38,782 nucleotides of DNA from Chitinophaga pinensis. GTDB taxonomy: Bacteria; Bacteroidota; Bacteroidia; Chitinophagales; Chitinophagaceae. The stretch covers positions 1-38,782 of the forward strand of contig CAMCQV010000008.1 in the NCBI GenBank assembly GCA_945877085.1, read 5' to 3'. A program made the translations under genes and the position numbers. The notes under the pieces are model-generated. The model did no database searches. It had not been told where the DNA came from and worked only from the letters and a program-made list of their open reading frames with translations. Every line of letters begins with the position of its first letter. Positions within the stretch are counted from its first letter, which is position 1. Shown piece by piece: positions 17,783 through 25,126 of the stretch.

Positions 17783-18220
17783 TTATGATTTACTTGCAGC
17801 TTGATCTACAAACCAAGTTGTAGCAAGATGATATCCCTTTAAGCCTAAGCCAACAATGGAACCAACTACTTTTGCAGAGACATGTGATATTTTTCTGAAA
17901 TCTTCTCGTGCATGAATATTGCTAATATGTACTTCTATGACAGGTGTTTGAATAGATGCAATCGCATCTCCAATGGCAACAGAAGTATGCGTATAGGCTG
18001 CAGGATTTAAGATGATCCCGTCTTGGTTAAAACCATATTGTTGAATCGCATTCACAAGCTCCCCTTCTACATTAGATTGATAATAAGTGAAATTGACTTG
18101 AGGAAATGTTTGTTTTAATTGTGCCAAGCAATCATCAAAACTATCGTTGCCATAAATACCTGGCTCACGCTTACCCAATAAATTTAAATTAGGTCCGTTG
18201 ATGATGGTAATATTAAGCAT
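17783..18220 (-). CDS. aroQ: 3-dehydroquinate dehydratase, type II
   Basis: The 145-residue protein is the usual length of type II dehydroquinases, which convert 3-dehydroquinate to 3-dehydroshikimate in the shikimate pathway. Diagnostic motifs are NGPNLNLLGKREPGIYG (8-24, catalytic Tyr23), QSNVEGELV (48-56), NPAAYTHTSVAI (72-83), the EVHISN block (96-101) and the RE pair at 105-106. It lies 30 nt downstream of carA and 15 nt upstream of a glycosyltransferase gene, so the three are probably one transcript. A near-match box GATATTTG (18240-18247) sits upstream and might give extra expression, but this is weak. Confidence 0.95.
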   Translation of the reverse strand: MLNITIINGPNLNLLGKREPGIYGNDSFDDCLAQLKQTFPQVNFTYYQSNVEGELVNAIQQYGFNQDGIILNPAAYTHTSVAIGDAIASIQTPVIEVHISNIHAREDFRKISHVSAKVVGSIVGLGLKGYHLATTWFVDQAASKS

Positions 18221-18250
18221 TGTGCTGATTTTGTGATTTCAAATATCGAA

Positions 18251-19345
18251 TTAGTTGGTCTTCATTAATGCAATGAAATCATCAAACAAATAACGACTAT
18301 CATGTGGGCCTGGAGTCGCTTCTGGATGGTACTGCACACTAAATGCAGGACGATCTTTTAAACGAATGCCTTCGATAGAATCATCATTTAAATTCACATG
18401 AGAAATTTCCACATTCGCATGTGCTTTAACAGCCTCTGGATTCACACCAAAACCATGATTTTGTGTAGTGATTTCTGATCTTCCTGTGATCACATTTTTA
18501 ACTGGATGATTCAATCCTCTATGACCATGGTGCATTTTAAAAGTAGGAATATCATTCGCTAAGGCCAACAATTGATGTCCTAAACAAATTCCAAATAATG
18601 GTTTTTTCTCTTCTAAAATTGCTTTAATTGTTTTCACTGCATAATCCATTGGAGCTGGATCCCCAGGACCATTGGATAAAAAATAACCTGTTGGATTGAA
18701 TGCTTTTAAAGTAGCAAAGTCTGTCTTTGCAGGATGTACTCTTACATGTGCCCCTCTATCTACTAAGCATTGTAAAATATGTTGCTTCACACCAAAATCT
18801 AAAACGGCCACTTTCAAAGGCGAATGCACGTCACCAAGTTCATACACTTCTTTTGTACTCACAGTACTTGCTAATTCTAAACCATCCATGCTAGGCACTT
18901 TAGCTAATTGCGCTTTTAATGCATCTACATCTAAATTATCTGAAGAAATAATACAGTTCATGGCACCACTCGTTCTTACATGAGCCACCAATGCTCTCGT
19001 ATCTAAACCTTCGATAGACACAATATTATTTTCAATTAAATAGTTATTCAAATTTCCTTCTGCTTGTGCACGACTAAATTTTTCTTCTAAGTTTCTTCCA
19101 ATTAAACCATGAATTTTTACTGTCTTACTTTCTACATCTGATGCTTTTACCCCATAATTTCCAATGTGCACATTGCTCATGATAATTATTTGTCCTGTAT
19201 AACTTGGATCCGTAAACACTTCTTGATATCCAGTCATACCAGTATTAAAACAAATCTCACCAGTTGTGGTACCAATTTTTCCGAATGCTTGACCATGAAA
19301 TACATTCCCATCTGCTAAAACTAATATTGCTGGTTGTGTGGCCAT
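18251..19345 (-). CDS. carA: Carbamoyl-phosphate synthase small (glutaminase) subunit
   Basis: The 364-residue protein matches CarA, which hydrolyses glutamine and channels ammonia to CarB for carbamoyl phosphate (pyrimidine and arginine synthesis). The N-terminal CPSase small-chain domain (1-160) shows GEICFNTGMTGYQEVFTDPSYTGQ and the class I amidotransferase domain has SNGPGDP (224-230), the nucleophile C254 in GICLGHQ, MHHGHRGLNHPV and the His-Glu pair in QYHPEATPGPHDS. carB is not in the window. It has its own promoter immediately after the rplQ terminator, so it is not simply the tail of the ribosomal operon. It heads carA-aroQ-GT39. Confidence 0.95.
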   Translation of the reverse strand: MATQPAILVLADGNVFHGQAFGKIGTTTGEICFNTGMTGYQEVFTDPSYTGQIIIMSNVHIGNYGVKASDVESKTVKIHGLIGRNLEEKFSRAQAEGNLNNYLIENNIVSIEGLDTRALVAHVRTSGAMNCIISSDNLDVDALKAQLAKVPSMDGLELASTVSTKEVYELGDVHSPLKVAVLDFGVKQHILQCLVDRGAHVRVHPAKTDFATLKAFNPTGYFLSNGPGDPAPMDYAVKTIKAILEEKKPLFGICLGHQLLALANDIPTFKMHHGHRGLNHPVKNVITGRSEITTQNHGFGVNPEAVKAHANVEISHVNLNDDSIEGIRLKDRPAFSVQYHPEATPGPHDSRYLFDDFIALMKTN

Positions 19346-19368
19346 ATAGGTAGGTAAATTTAATTATT

Positions 19369-19399
19369 CAAAAATAGGCAAAAAAAAGGCAAGACCAAA
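19369..19399 (-). promoter_or_regulatory. carA promoter, TTTG-N19-TATTTTTG
   Basis: On the minus strand TTTG (19396-19399) is followed after exactly 19 nt by TATTTTTG (19369-19376), a perfect -33/-7 pair for the Bacteroidota housekeeping sigma factor. Transcription should start near 19364, giving a leader of about 18-20 nt to the ATG at 19345. The -33 element is the tetraloop of the rplQ terminator. Confidence 0.8.
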
Positions 19400-19409
19400 G
19401 TCTTGCCTT
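19380..19409 (-). terminator. Rho-independent terminator after rplQ
   Basis: Perfect 10-bp stem on the minus strand, AAGGCAAGAC / GTCTTGCCTT, with a TTTG loop and a run of eight T. It begins 22 nt after the rplQ stop and ends the ribosomal operon. Confidence 0.95.
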
Positions 19410-19431
19410 ATATGTAAAATGAATTAATTCA

Positions 19432-19980
19432 TTATTCAGCTGTCGGAGTCTCTTCGTTAGATACTTCAGCAGTTGGTTCAACCGGTGCTTCTTCTGCAGG
19501 AGCTGCTTCAGCTTTAGGAGCGGCGGCTTTAGGGGCAGCAGTTGCTTTGCTTCTACGTGTCTTTTTAGCTGGTTCAGTCGCAGAAGCGATTGAATTGCCA
19601 TAGATCTCGTTGAAGTCAACTAATTCGATCATCGCTTTTTCAGCATTGTCACCTGGACGAATACCTAATTTGATGATACGAGTATATCCACCTGGACGTG
19701 TAGCAATTTTAGGCGCCACCACTGTAAATAATTCTTTTACAGCAGCTTTGTCGTTTAAATAACTAAACACGATTCTGTGATTGTGACTGATTTCTTCCTT
19801 AGAAGCAGATTTCTTAGTCTTAGTAATCAATGGCTCAACGTACTTTCTCAAAGCTTTAGCCTTAGCTAAAGTAGTTACAATACGCTTGTGCGTGATAATT
19901 TGACAAGCTAAGTTCATCAATAAGGCTTCTCTGTGTGCCTTTTTTCTACCAAGGTTGTTGTTTTTGTCTCCGTGACGCAT
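19432..19980 (-). CDS. rplQ: 50S ribosomal protein L17 with long low-complexity tail
   Basis: Residues 1 to about 120 match bL17, starting [34 protein letters not shown] and including ITKTKKSA and [27 protein letters not shown]. At 182 residues it is about 55 longer than E. coli L17: the tail from about 130 is first basic ([19 protein letters not shown]) and then acidic ([20 protein letters not shown]). Extended tails on L17 occur in Bacteroidota; their role is unclear. It is the last gene of the block, 93 nt after rpoA, and is followed by a strong terminator. Confidence 0.96.
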   Translation of the reverse strand: MRHGDKNNNLGRKKAHREALLMNLACQIITHKRIVTTLAKAKALRKYVEPLITKTKKSASKEEISHNHRIVFSYLNDKAAVKELFTVVAPKIATRPGGYTRIIKLGIRPGDNAEKAMIELVDFNEIYGNSIASATEPAKKTRRSKATAAPKAAAPKAEAAPAEEAPVEPTAEVSNEETPTAE

Positions 19981-19996
19981 GACTTTTAAGTTTTAT

Positions 19997-20038
19997 CCTT
20001 ACACCGTGTCAGGAATTGTAAGGTTTGAGCTTTCGCTC
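19997..20038 (-). promoter_or_regulatory. Two stem-loops in the rpoA-rplQ spacer
   Basis: On the minus strand GAGC-GAAA-GCTC (20027-20038, GNRA-type loop) is followed by a 7-bp stem CCTTACA/TGTAAGG (19997-20003 with 20017-20023, 13-nt loop). They lie between the rpoA stop and the L17 start and lack a T-run, so a leader or processing role is more likely than termination. Confidence 0.5.
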
Positions 20039-20051
20039 GTTTATAAATAGT
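20039..20051 (-). repeat. 13-nt element, copy 2 (rpoA-rplQ spacer)
   Basis: ACTATTTATAAAC on the minus strand, 22 nt after the rpoA stop. An identical copy occurs 18 nt after the rpsK stop (21817-21829). Confidence 0.5.
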
Positions 20052-20073
20052 GACTTACTTTAATCTTTAAAGA

Positions 20074-21078
20074 CTATTGTAAATCTAATTTGTCTAATCC
20101 TAATTTACCTAAGTCCATTCCAAAGCTCAATCCTCTTTCGATCAATACTTGCTCGATTTCAGATAAAGATTTTTGACCAAAGTTTCTGAACTTCATTAGA
20201 TCTTCTTGCTCATATTGTACCAATTCGCTCAAGCTGTTAATTTTAGCAGCTTTCAAGCAATTGAATGCACGAACTGACAAGTCTAAATCTTCCAATGGCG
20301 TCTTCAATACTTTTCTTAATTGCAATACTTGCTCATCTACCACATCTTCTTTCTTATCTTCTTTGTTGTCGAAAGTAATGTTCTCGTCTGTGATGATCAT
20401 GAAGTGTTGAATCAAGATTCTAGAAGCTTGCTTTACAGCATCTTCTGGGTGGATCGTACCGTCTGTAGCCACTTCCAAGATTAATTTCTCATAATCTGTT
20501 CTTTGCTCCACACGATAGTTTTCCATTACGTATTTAACGTTCTTGATTGGTGTGTGAATAGAATCAATTGCGATATAACCAAATGGCATATCCTTTAATT
20601 TATTCTCTTCAGCAGGAATATATCCACGACCTTTTTGGATCGTTAATTCAATATCTAATTTAGCAGAAGGATCCATGAAACAAATCACTAATTCTGGGTT
20701 CATCACCTGGAACTGTTGAGAAGCTTCACCAATATGACCTGCATTAAATTCGCTACCACCTTTGATAGACAAAGTAATTTTTTCAGAACTCACATCTTGA
20801 TCTGCCTTACGCTTAAAACGAACTTGCTTTAAGTTTAAGATCATTTCTGTTACGTCTTCAGTAATACCTTTGATTGTAGCAAATTCGTGATCTACTCCTT
20901 CGATTTTAATACCTACGATAGCAAAGCCTTCTAAAGAGCTTAATAAAACTCTTCTTAAAGCATTTCCTAATGTTAGACCAAAGCCTGGCTCCAATGGACG
21001 GAATTCGAATTGTCCTTCGAAATCATTTGCTTTTTGTAAAACAATTTTATCTGGTTTTTGAAAACTTAATATAGCCAT
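20074..21078 (-). CDS. rpoA: DNA-directed RNA polymerase alpha subunit
   Basis: The 334-residue protein has the alpha N-terminal dimerisation domain (about 1-235, with [30 protein letters not shown]) and the C-terminal UP-element/activator-binding domain (about 258-330, with [26 protein letters not shown] and [19 protein letters not shown]). Length and order are normal. It lies between rpsD and rplQ, as in most bacteria. A 7-bp hairpin sits just before the start. Confidence 0.97.
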   Translation of the reverse strand: MAILSFQKPDKIVLQKANDFEGQFEFRPLEPGFGLTLGNALRRVLLSSLEGFAIVGIKIEGVDHEFATIKGITEDVTEMILNLKQVRFKRKADQDVSSEKITLSIKGGSEFNAGHIGEASQQFQVMNPELVICFMDPSAKLDIELTIQKGRGYIPAEENKLKDMPFGYIAIDSIHTPIKNVKYVMENYRVEQRTDYEKLILEVATDGTIHPEDAVKQASRILIQHFMIITDENITFDNKEDKKEDVVDEQVLQLRKVLKTPLEDLDLSVRAFNCLKAAKINSLSELVQYEQEDLMKFRNFGQKSLSEIEQVLIERGLSFGMDLGKLGLDKLDLQ

Positions 21079-21100
21079 GTTACTACTTTTTTTTATTTGA

Positions 21101-21118
21101 TTCTTTCTCTGGAAAGAA
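21101..21118 (-). promoter_or_regulatory. Stem-loop in the rpsD-rpoA spacer
   Basis: A perfect 7-bp stem TTCTTTC/GAAAGAA with a CAGA loop on the minus strand, ending 22 nt before the rpoA ATG. No T-run follows directly. Confidence 0.5.
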
Positions 21119-21138
21119 ATTTTGTTAAGTGCTACCTA

Positions 21139-21744
21139 CTATTTAGAGTACAATTCTACAATCAATTGCTCCTTGATATTCTCAGGAACTGCTTCGCGCT
21201 CTGGCATTGTAATAAAAGTACCAGTGTTGGTAGTTTCATTCCAATCTACCCAGCTAAACTTAGTGTTTCTAGCACGTTGCTTGCTAACAATAGAAGAATT
21301 GTGTGCACTCTTAGGACGGTAAGTGATGATATCACCTGGACGACATGTATAAGAAGGTACATTTGTCACATCACCGTTTACTGCGATATGCTTGTGTGCA
21401 ACCAATTGACGTGCTTCAGGACGGCTTGCAGCCAATCCCATTCTGAAAATTGTATTGTCCAAACGTGCTTCTAATAATTTGATTAAGTTTTCACCTGTAA
21501 CGCCTTTTAAACGCGCTGCTTCTTCAAAAGTCTTACGGAATTGGCGCTCTAATACACCATAAGTGTATTTTGCTTTTTGCTTTTCTCTTAACTGTAATGC
21601 ATACTCGCCTAATTGCTTACGCTTGCGTTGCGCTCCGTGTTGACCTGGAGGGTTGCTGTTTTTACCCAACCATTTTGCGTTCCCTAAGATAGGTTCGCCG
21701 AAAATGCGGGAAATCTTTGTTTTGGGGCCTGTGTAACGTGCCAT
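21139..21744 (-). CDS. rpsD: 30S ribosomal protein S4
   Basis: The 201-residue uS4 starts MARYTGPKTKISRIFGEPIL and carries the S4 RNA-binding domain (about 90-155: LEARLDNTIFRMGLAASRPEARQLVAHKHIAVNGDVTNVPSY). S4 nucleates assembly of the 30S body and, in E. coli, represses its own operon by binding the rpsM leader. Length is normal and the N-terminal zinc-finger cysteines of some S4 forms are absent. It follows rpsK by 103 nt, an unusually long and structured spacer. Confidence 0.97.
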   Translation of the reverse strand: MARYTGPKTKISRIFGEPILGNAKWLGKNSNPPGQHGAQRKRKQLGEYALQLREKQKAKYTYGVLERQFRKTFEEAARLKGVTGENLIKLLEARLDNTIFRMGLAASRPEARQLVAHKHIAVNGDVTNVPSYTCRPGDIITYRPKSAHNSSIVSKQRARNTKFSWVDWNETTNTGTFITMPEREAVPENIKEQLIVELYSK

Positions 21745-21774
21745 AATGTTGCTTTTTTTTGATTTTTTAATGTC

Positions 21775-21813
21775 GACGCATCATCAGTAAAAATCTAAAA
21801 TCAATGATGCATC
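21775..21813 (-). promoter_or_regulatory. Stem-loop in the rpsK-rpsD spacer (rpsD leader)
   Basis: A 10-bp stem GATGCATCAT/ATGATGCGTC with one G-U pair encloses a 19-nt A/T-rich loop, about 30 nt before the rpsD start. Since S4 is the classical alpha-operon autoregulator, an S4-binding role is a reasonable but untested guess. Confidence 0.5.
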
Positions 21814-21816
21814 CTG

Positions 21817-21829
21817 GTTTATAAATAGT
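21817..21829 (-). repeat. 13-nt element, copy 1 (rpsK-rpsD spacer)
   Basis: ACTATTTATAAAC on the minus strand, identical to 20039-20051, at a similar distance after the upstream stop codon. In both copies AG follows one base later. Confidence 0.5.
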
Positions 21830-21847
21830 TATTAAAACTCGGAATGA

Positions 21848-22258
21848 TTATACTCTTCTTTGTTTAGGAGGACGACATCCGTTATGTGGCATAGGCGTTA
21901 CGTCACGGATAGAAATCACTTCGATACCAGATTGAGAGATAGAACGGATTGCACCTTCTCTACCTGAACCTGGACCCTTTACAAATACTTCTACTCTCTT
22001 AACACCAGCATCTAACGCTACTTTCGCTGCGTCTGCTGCTGCCATTTGAGCTGCATATGGAGTATTCTTTTTAGAACCTCTAAAGCCCATTTTACCTGCA
22101 CTACTCCAGCTGATCACTTGACCTGCCTTGTTTGTGAAAGCGATAATTAAATTGTTGAATGTTGCACTGATACGTACTTCTCCAGAAGCGTCTACTTTAA
22201 CGACTCTCTTCTTTGCAGCGGCTTTTGCACTGTTCTGTGCTTTGTTTGGTTTTGCCAT
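21848..22258 (-). CDS. rpsK: 30S ribosomal protein S11
   Basis: The 136-residue uS11 shows [49 protein letters not shown] and ends with the [19 protein letters not shown] tail typical of S11. It forms part of the 30S platform near the decoding site. The basic N-terminal extension (about 1-20) is slightly long. It is preceded by a 184-nt structured spacer after rpsM. Confidence 0.97.
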   Translation of the reverse strand: MAKPNKAQNSAKAAAKKRVVKVDASGEVRISATFNNLIIAFTNKAGQVISWSSAGKMGFRGSKKNTPYAAQMAAADAAKVALDAGVKRVEVFVKGPGSGREGAIRSISQSGIEVISIRDVTPMPHNGCRPPKQRRV

Positions 22259-22282
22259 TTTTTTTGAGGTGTGCCCTGAAAA

Positions 22283-22433
22283 CTTGTAAAAATACAGGTC
22301 AAAAGAGCGGGTTATTTAAATTGAAATTCCGCCGAAGCGGAAACCGAATAAATCTCCCCTGAAATTTTGGAGTCAGGATCTAATTTTAATCGGATTTAAA
22401 TCAAAATAGGTCGTCACCGAAGTGACTACCTAT
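22283..22433 (-). promoter_or_regulatory. Structured rpsM-rpsK spacer with two UUCG-capped hairpins
   Basis: The longest gene-free stretch of the window (22259-22442). On the minus strand a 12-position stem with one mismatch and a TTCG loop lies at 22406-22433, right after the rpsM stop. A 6-bp TTCCGC-TTCG-GCGGAA hairpin follows at 22327-22342, and a weaker CCTGTA/TACAAG hairpin at 22283-22298 precedes rpsK. Between them CCTGA/TCAGG and CTCC/GGAG could pair as alternatives. No long T-run is present. Confidence 0.6.
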
Positions 22434-22442
22434 TCAATATGA

Positions 22443-22823
22443 TTATTTCTTAGCTACTTTCTTCTTACCAGCAACAGTCTTACGCTTACCCTTACGAGTA
22501 CGTGAGTTAGTCTTAGTACGTTGGCCACGAACAGGTAAACCTTTTCTGTGACGCAATCCACGGTAACAAGCGATATCTAACAAACGCTTAATACTCATAG
22601 AAACTTCACTACGTAAAGCACCTTCTACTTTGAATTCAGCATTGATGATATTACGAATAGCAGTTTGCTCTTCGTCATTCCACTCATTTACTTTTTTATC
22701 GTAACTGATGTTTGCTTTTGTTAAGATGTACTGAGCTGTAGAATGTCCAATACCGAAAATGTACTGTAGTCCTATTTCTCCTCTTTTGTTTTTTGGTAAG
22801 TCGATACCGGCAATACGAGCCAT
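22443..22823 (-). CDS. rpsM: 30S ribosomal protein S13
   Basis: The 126-residue uS13 begins [26 protein letters not shown] and includes the helix-two-turn-helix region and [34 protein letters not shown] tail that reaches the tRNA in the P site. It contacts L5 in the intersubunit bridge. Length is normal. It is preceded by a hairpin in the rpmJ-rpsM gap. Confidence 0.97.
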   Translation of the reverse strand: MARIAGIDLPKNKRGEIGLQYIFGIGHSTAQYILTKANISYDKKVNEWNDEEQTAIRNIINAEFKVEGALRSEVSMSIKRLLDIACYRGLRHRKGLPVRGQRTKTNSRTRKGKRKTVAGKKKVAKK

Positions 22824-22867
22824 ATGCTAAAACTTGATTTTTTATTTAATTTTTTATTTTCTAAAAC

Positions 22868-22885
22868 TTTAGCGTCTCCGCTAAA
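22868..22885 (-). promoter_or_regulatory. Stem-loop in the rpmJ-rpsM spacer
   Basis: A perfect 7-bp stem TTTAGCG/CGCTAAA with a GAGA loop (GNRA type) lies on the minus strand 7 nt after the rpmJ stop. An AT-rich stretch, but no uninterrupted T-run, follows, so it could be a weak attenuator or processing site. Confidence 0.5.
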
Positions 22886-22892
22886 AGCCTTA

Positions 22893-23009
22893 CTATCCTT
22901 GTCTTTGCTTAAAGCGAGGGTTCTTTTTGTTGATCACAAATAATACGCCTTTACGCTTCACGATTTTGCAATCGGCACTACGTTTTTTGATAGATGCTCT
23001 AACTTTCAT
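22893..23009 (-). CDS. rpmJ: 50S ribosomal protein L36
   Basis: Reading the minus strand from ATG 23009 gives 38 residues, [20 protein letters not shown] and then [18 protein letters not shown], ended by TAG. This is bL36 at its standard length. Only one of the usual zinc ligands remains (C14); the paired Cys and the later Cys/His of zinc-ribbon L36 are replaced, so this is the zinc-independent (C-minus) type. It sits between infA and rpsM as expected. Confidence 0.96.
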   Translation of the reverse strand: MKVRASIKKRSADCKIVKRKGVLFVINKKNPRFKQRQG

Positions 23010-23073
23010 CTTTTTGTTTTTAAATATTAATTCCTAATGTTTTTTTAAACGATTTTGTAGAAATAATTTCAGC

Positions 23074-23292
23074 TTATTTATGTCTGAAAATAATTCTTCC
23101 CCTAGTTAAGTCATACGGACTCATCTCCACTCCTACTTTATCACCTGGCAAAATTCTGATGTAGTGCATCCGCATTTTACCAGATATTGTTGCTAAGATT
23201 TCGTGACCATTTTCAAGCTTAACTCTGAACATAGCATTGCTCATAGCTTCTATAATTACTCCATCTTGTTTAATCAGCGGTTGTTTTGACAT
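23074..23292 (-). CDS. infA: Translation initiation factor IF-1
   Basis: The 72-residue S1-like OB-fold protein, [20 protein letters not shown] onward, with [20 protein letters not shown] and [18 protein letters not shown], is a canonical IF-1. It binds the 30S A site during initiation. It is the first gene of this seven-gene block; secY and map, which often precede it, are absent here. A perfect -7 box lies 16 nt upstream of the ATG. Confidence 0.97.
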   Translation of the reverse strand: MSKQPLIKQDGVIIEAMSNAMFRVKLENGHEILATISGKMRMHYIRILPGDKVGVEMSPYDLTRGRIIFRHK

Positions 23293-23308
23293 ACTTATTT
23301 TGGGGTTG

Positions 23309-23316
23309 CAAAGATA
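23309..23316 (-). promoter_or_regulatory. -7 box TATCTTTG of the infA-rplQ operon
   Basis: Perfect TAnnTTTG on the minus strand followed by CAACCC, the same extended sequence seen before the tRNA-Asp gene. The start point should lie near 23304, giving a leader of about 12 nt. A -33 TTTG is not clear (TTTCG at about the right distance). Confidence 0.75.
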
Positions 23317-23366
23317 TGGAAATGAATGGAATTACGAAAAATAAACCCCGAAATATTGAAAAATAG

Positions 23367-23400
23367 CTAAAATAAAGGGAAAACTTGCGCTTTCCCCTTT
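23367..23400 (-). terminator. Terminator after the four-helix membrane protein gene
   Basis: On the minus strand AAAGGGGAAA and TTTTCCCTTT pair over 10 positions (one G-T) around a 7-nt loop, followed by ATTTT. It separates the membrane protein gene from infA and isolates the ribosomal operon promoter. Confidence 0.75.
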
Positions 23401-23431
23401 ATTTATAATGAAAATCAATATGTTATATTAA

Positions 23432-23866
23432 TTATCCTCCTGGATACAAAGGTCTTGCTATTCCACTTCTAAACGGCCATGGGATCGCTGCAAAAATTAA
23501 CAATAAGGCAATGATATATAAAATTAAAGTGGTCTTTGGAGCGCCCCCTTTTTTGTACTTGACATGTCCAATGGTAATTAAAATAATCGCAATAAGCATG
23601 GTGAAAATATGCTCCACTGCCCAGAATCTAAGCAGTTTGTCCTTCATGACTTCGGCCATACCCATGGTTTTGATGAAAAAGAAGCCAACAGGACCAAAAA
23701 AGTACTGATACAATCCTAAGACTAAAGTACTATGGGCACTGATTAACAATACTTTACTTGCTTTTAAAGCATCTTTCTTAAGTATTAATTGAACAATTGC
23801 GAATACAATTGCAATCAATACCACCCATCTTAATAGGTTATGTAAATGTAATAAACCTGTTTCCAT
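23432..23866 (-). CDS. Four-helix membrane protein, cytochrome-b-like family
   Basis: From ATG 23866 the 144-residue protein has four hydrophobic helices (about 10-27, 38-58, 82-100 and 110-128). It carries conserved-looking histidines in HLHNLLRW near the N-terminus, AHST in helix 2, VEHIF before helix 3 and GHVKY after it, plus an IPWPF...RPLYPGG end. Small proteins of this pattern in Bacteroidota are often labelled cytochrome B, and haem binding by the helix histidines is possible but unproven. The two codons upstream (TTG ACT) are less likely as start. It has its own terminator and sits downstream of the TolB-like gene, 52 nt away. Confidence 0.7.
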   Translation of the reverse strand: METGLLHLHNLLRWVVLIAIVFAIVQLILKKDALKASKVLLISAHSTLVLGLYQYFFGPVGFFFIKTMGMAEVMKDKLLRFWAVEHIFTMLIAIILITIGHVKYKKGGAPKTTLILYIIALLLIFAAIPWPFRSGIARPLYPGG

Positions 23867-23918
23867 AGTCAATTGATTTTAGATTTTTGCTAAAATACAA
23901 CTATTCTAATTATTCTTG

Positions 23919-24986
23919 TTAATAGACCCAGTCCGCCACAAATAAATTAGTATCTCTAGTACCTTTATTGTTTCTGTTGGAGGCAAATATGATTTTTTTA
24001 CCGTCAGGGCTAAACATAGGGAAAGCATCGAAACCTTTATCTCTACTTATCTTAACTAGGTCAGAACCATCTAGGTTGATTAGATACATATTAAAAGGGA
24101 AGCCTCTCTTGTACTCATGATTACTACAAAAGATGATCTGCTTGCCGTCTGGCGTGAAATTAGGTGCCCAATTGGCTTGTCCTAAGTTGGTAATTTGCTT
24201 TGCATCCGACCCATCCGCATTGGCAACAAATACTTCCATATTGGTTGGCGCAACCAAACCTTCTTTCAAAAGGCTATTATATTCTGCAATTTCTGCTGCA
24301 GTTTTTGGACGACTCGCTCTCCAAACAATTTTTTTACCATCTGGACTAAACCAAGCACCCCCATCATAACCTAATGTATTGGTGACCTTTTTTTCTTTTC
24401 CAGATACTATATCCATCACATATAAATCTAAATCACCGTCCTTGTCACTACAATAAATCATTTTCTTCCCGTCATAAGATAAGGTTGCTTCTGCATCATA
24501 CCCTTTTGCAGTGGTTAGTTTTTTTAACACGTTGCCATTGGTGTCAGCCATAAAAATGTCATAGGTATTATACAAAGGCCAAATGTATTTGTTACCATAT
24601 TTTGCGCGATCTACAGGCGGTGGACAATCTGTACTCCCTTCGTGTGTGGATGCATAAATAATATGTTTCCCGTCTTTCATAAAATAAGCACAAGTTGTCC
24701 TGCCCTTTCCAGTGCTTACTAATTTATATTTAAATGGATCCACCTGATTCAAAGGCAGATTGCCCATGAAAATTTGATCACATACAATCCCTTCTTTAGG
24801 ATTTGTTTTTTGAAAAACAATTCGCTTACTATCGAAGCTCCAATAGGCTTCTGCATTGTCTCCTCCAAATGTCAATTGTTGTATATTTTTAAAATGGGTC
24901 TCCCCTTCAAACTGAACAGTATCTAATTGGGCCATTAGGTTCACGCTTAAAAATAAAGTAAACAGGATGCTAATGAATTTTTTCAT
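23919..24986 (-). CDS. Secreted TolB-like beta-propeller (WD40-like PD40 repeats)
   Basis: The 355-residue precursor begins with a signal peptide MKKFISILFTLFLSVNLMAQ. The rest is a series of PD40/TolB repeats: YWSFDSKRIVFQ, YDAEATLSYDGKKMIYCSDKDG, DGGAWFSPDGKKIVWRAS, APNFTPDGKQIIFCSNHE, AFPMFSPDGKKIIFASNRN. This folds as a beta-propeller in the periplasm or outside; it lacks a catalytic peptidase domain, and its partner is unknown. I choose ATG 24986 over the longer frame from 25046 because a perfect -7 box lies at 25004-25011, inside that extension. The gene is divergent from rpe. Confidence 0.85.
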   Translation of the reverse strand: MKKFISILFTLFLSVNLMAQLDTVQFEGETHFKNIQQLTFGGDNAEAYWSFDSKRIVFQKTNPKEGIVCDQIFMGNLPLNQVDPFKYKLVSTGKGRTTCAYFMKDGKHIIYASTHEGSTDCPPPVDRAKYGNKYIWPLYNTYDIFMADTNGNVLKKLTTAKGYDAEATLSYDGKKMIYCSDKDGDLDLYVMDIVSGKEKKVTNTLGYDGGAWFSPDGKKIVWRASRPKTAAEIAEYNSLLKEGLVAPTNMEVFVANADGSDAKQITNLGQANWAPNFTPDGKQIIFCSNHEYKRGFPFNMYLINLDGSDLVKISRDKGFDAFPMFSPDGKKIIFASNRNNKGTRDTNLFVADWVY

Positions 24987-25003
24987 AGGTTTTGAATTGG
25001 CCG

Positions 25004-25011
25004 CAAAAATA
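25004..25011 (-). promoter_or_regulatory. -7 box TATTTTTG of the TolB-like gene
   Basis: Perfect TAnnTTTG on the minus strand, 17 nt before the ATG at 24986, with a TTG about 17 nt further upstream as possible -33 element. It fixes the start codon. Confidence 0.7.
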
Positions 25012-25126
25012 ACCTTAATCATCAAAGACAAGGATCCAAACTTCAAGAAACGAGTAAATGGGAATTTTTTTTGACGAAAAAATGACAGTTCCCTAAAAAA
25101 GTAAGAACTTTGAAAAAATACAAGTT

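Noticed and set aside
24987-25046. Upstream extension of the TolB-like frame
   Set aside because: It would contain the perfect -7 box at 25004-25011, and the signal peptide starts at ATG 24986.
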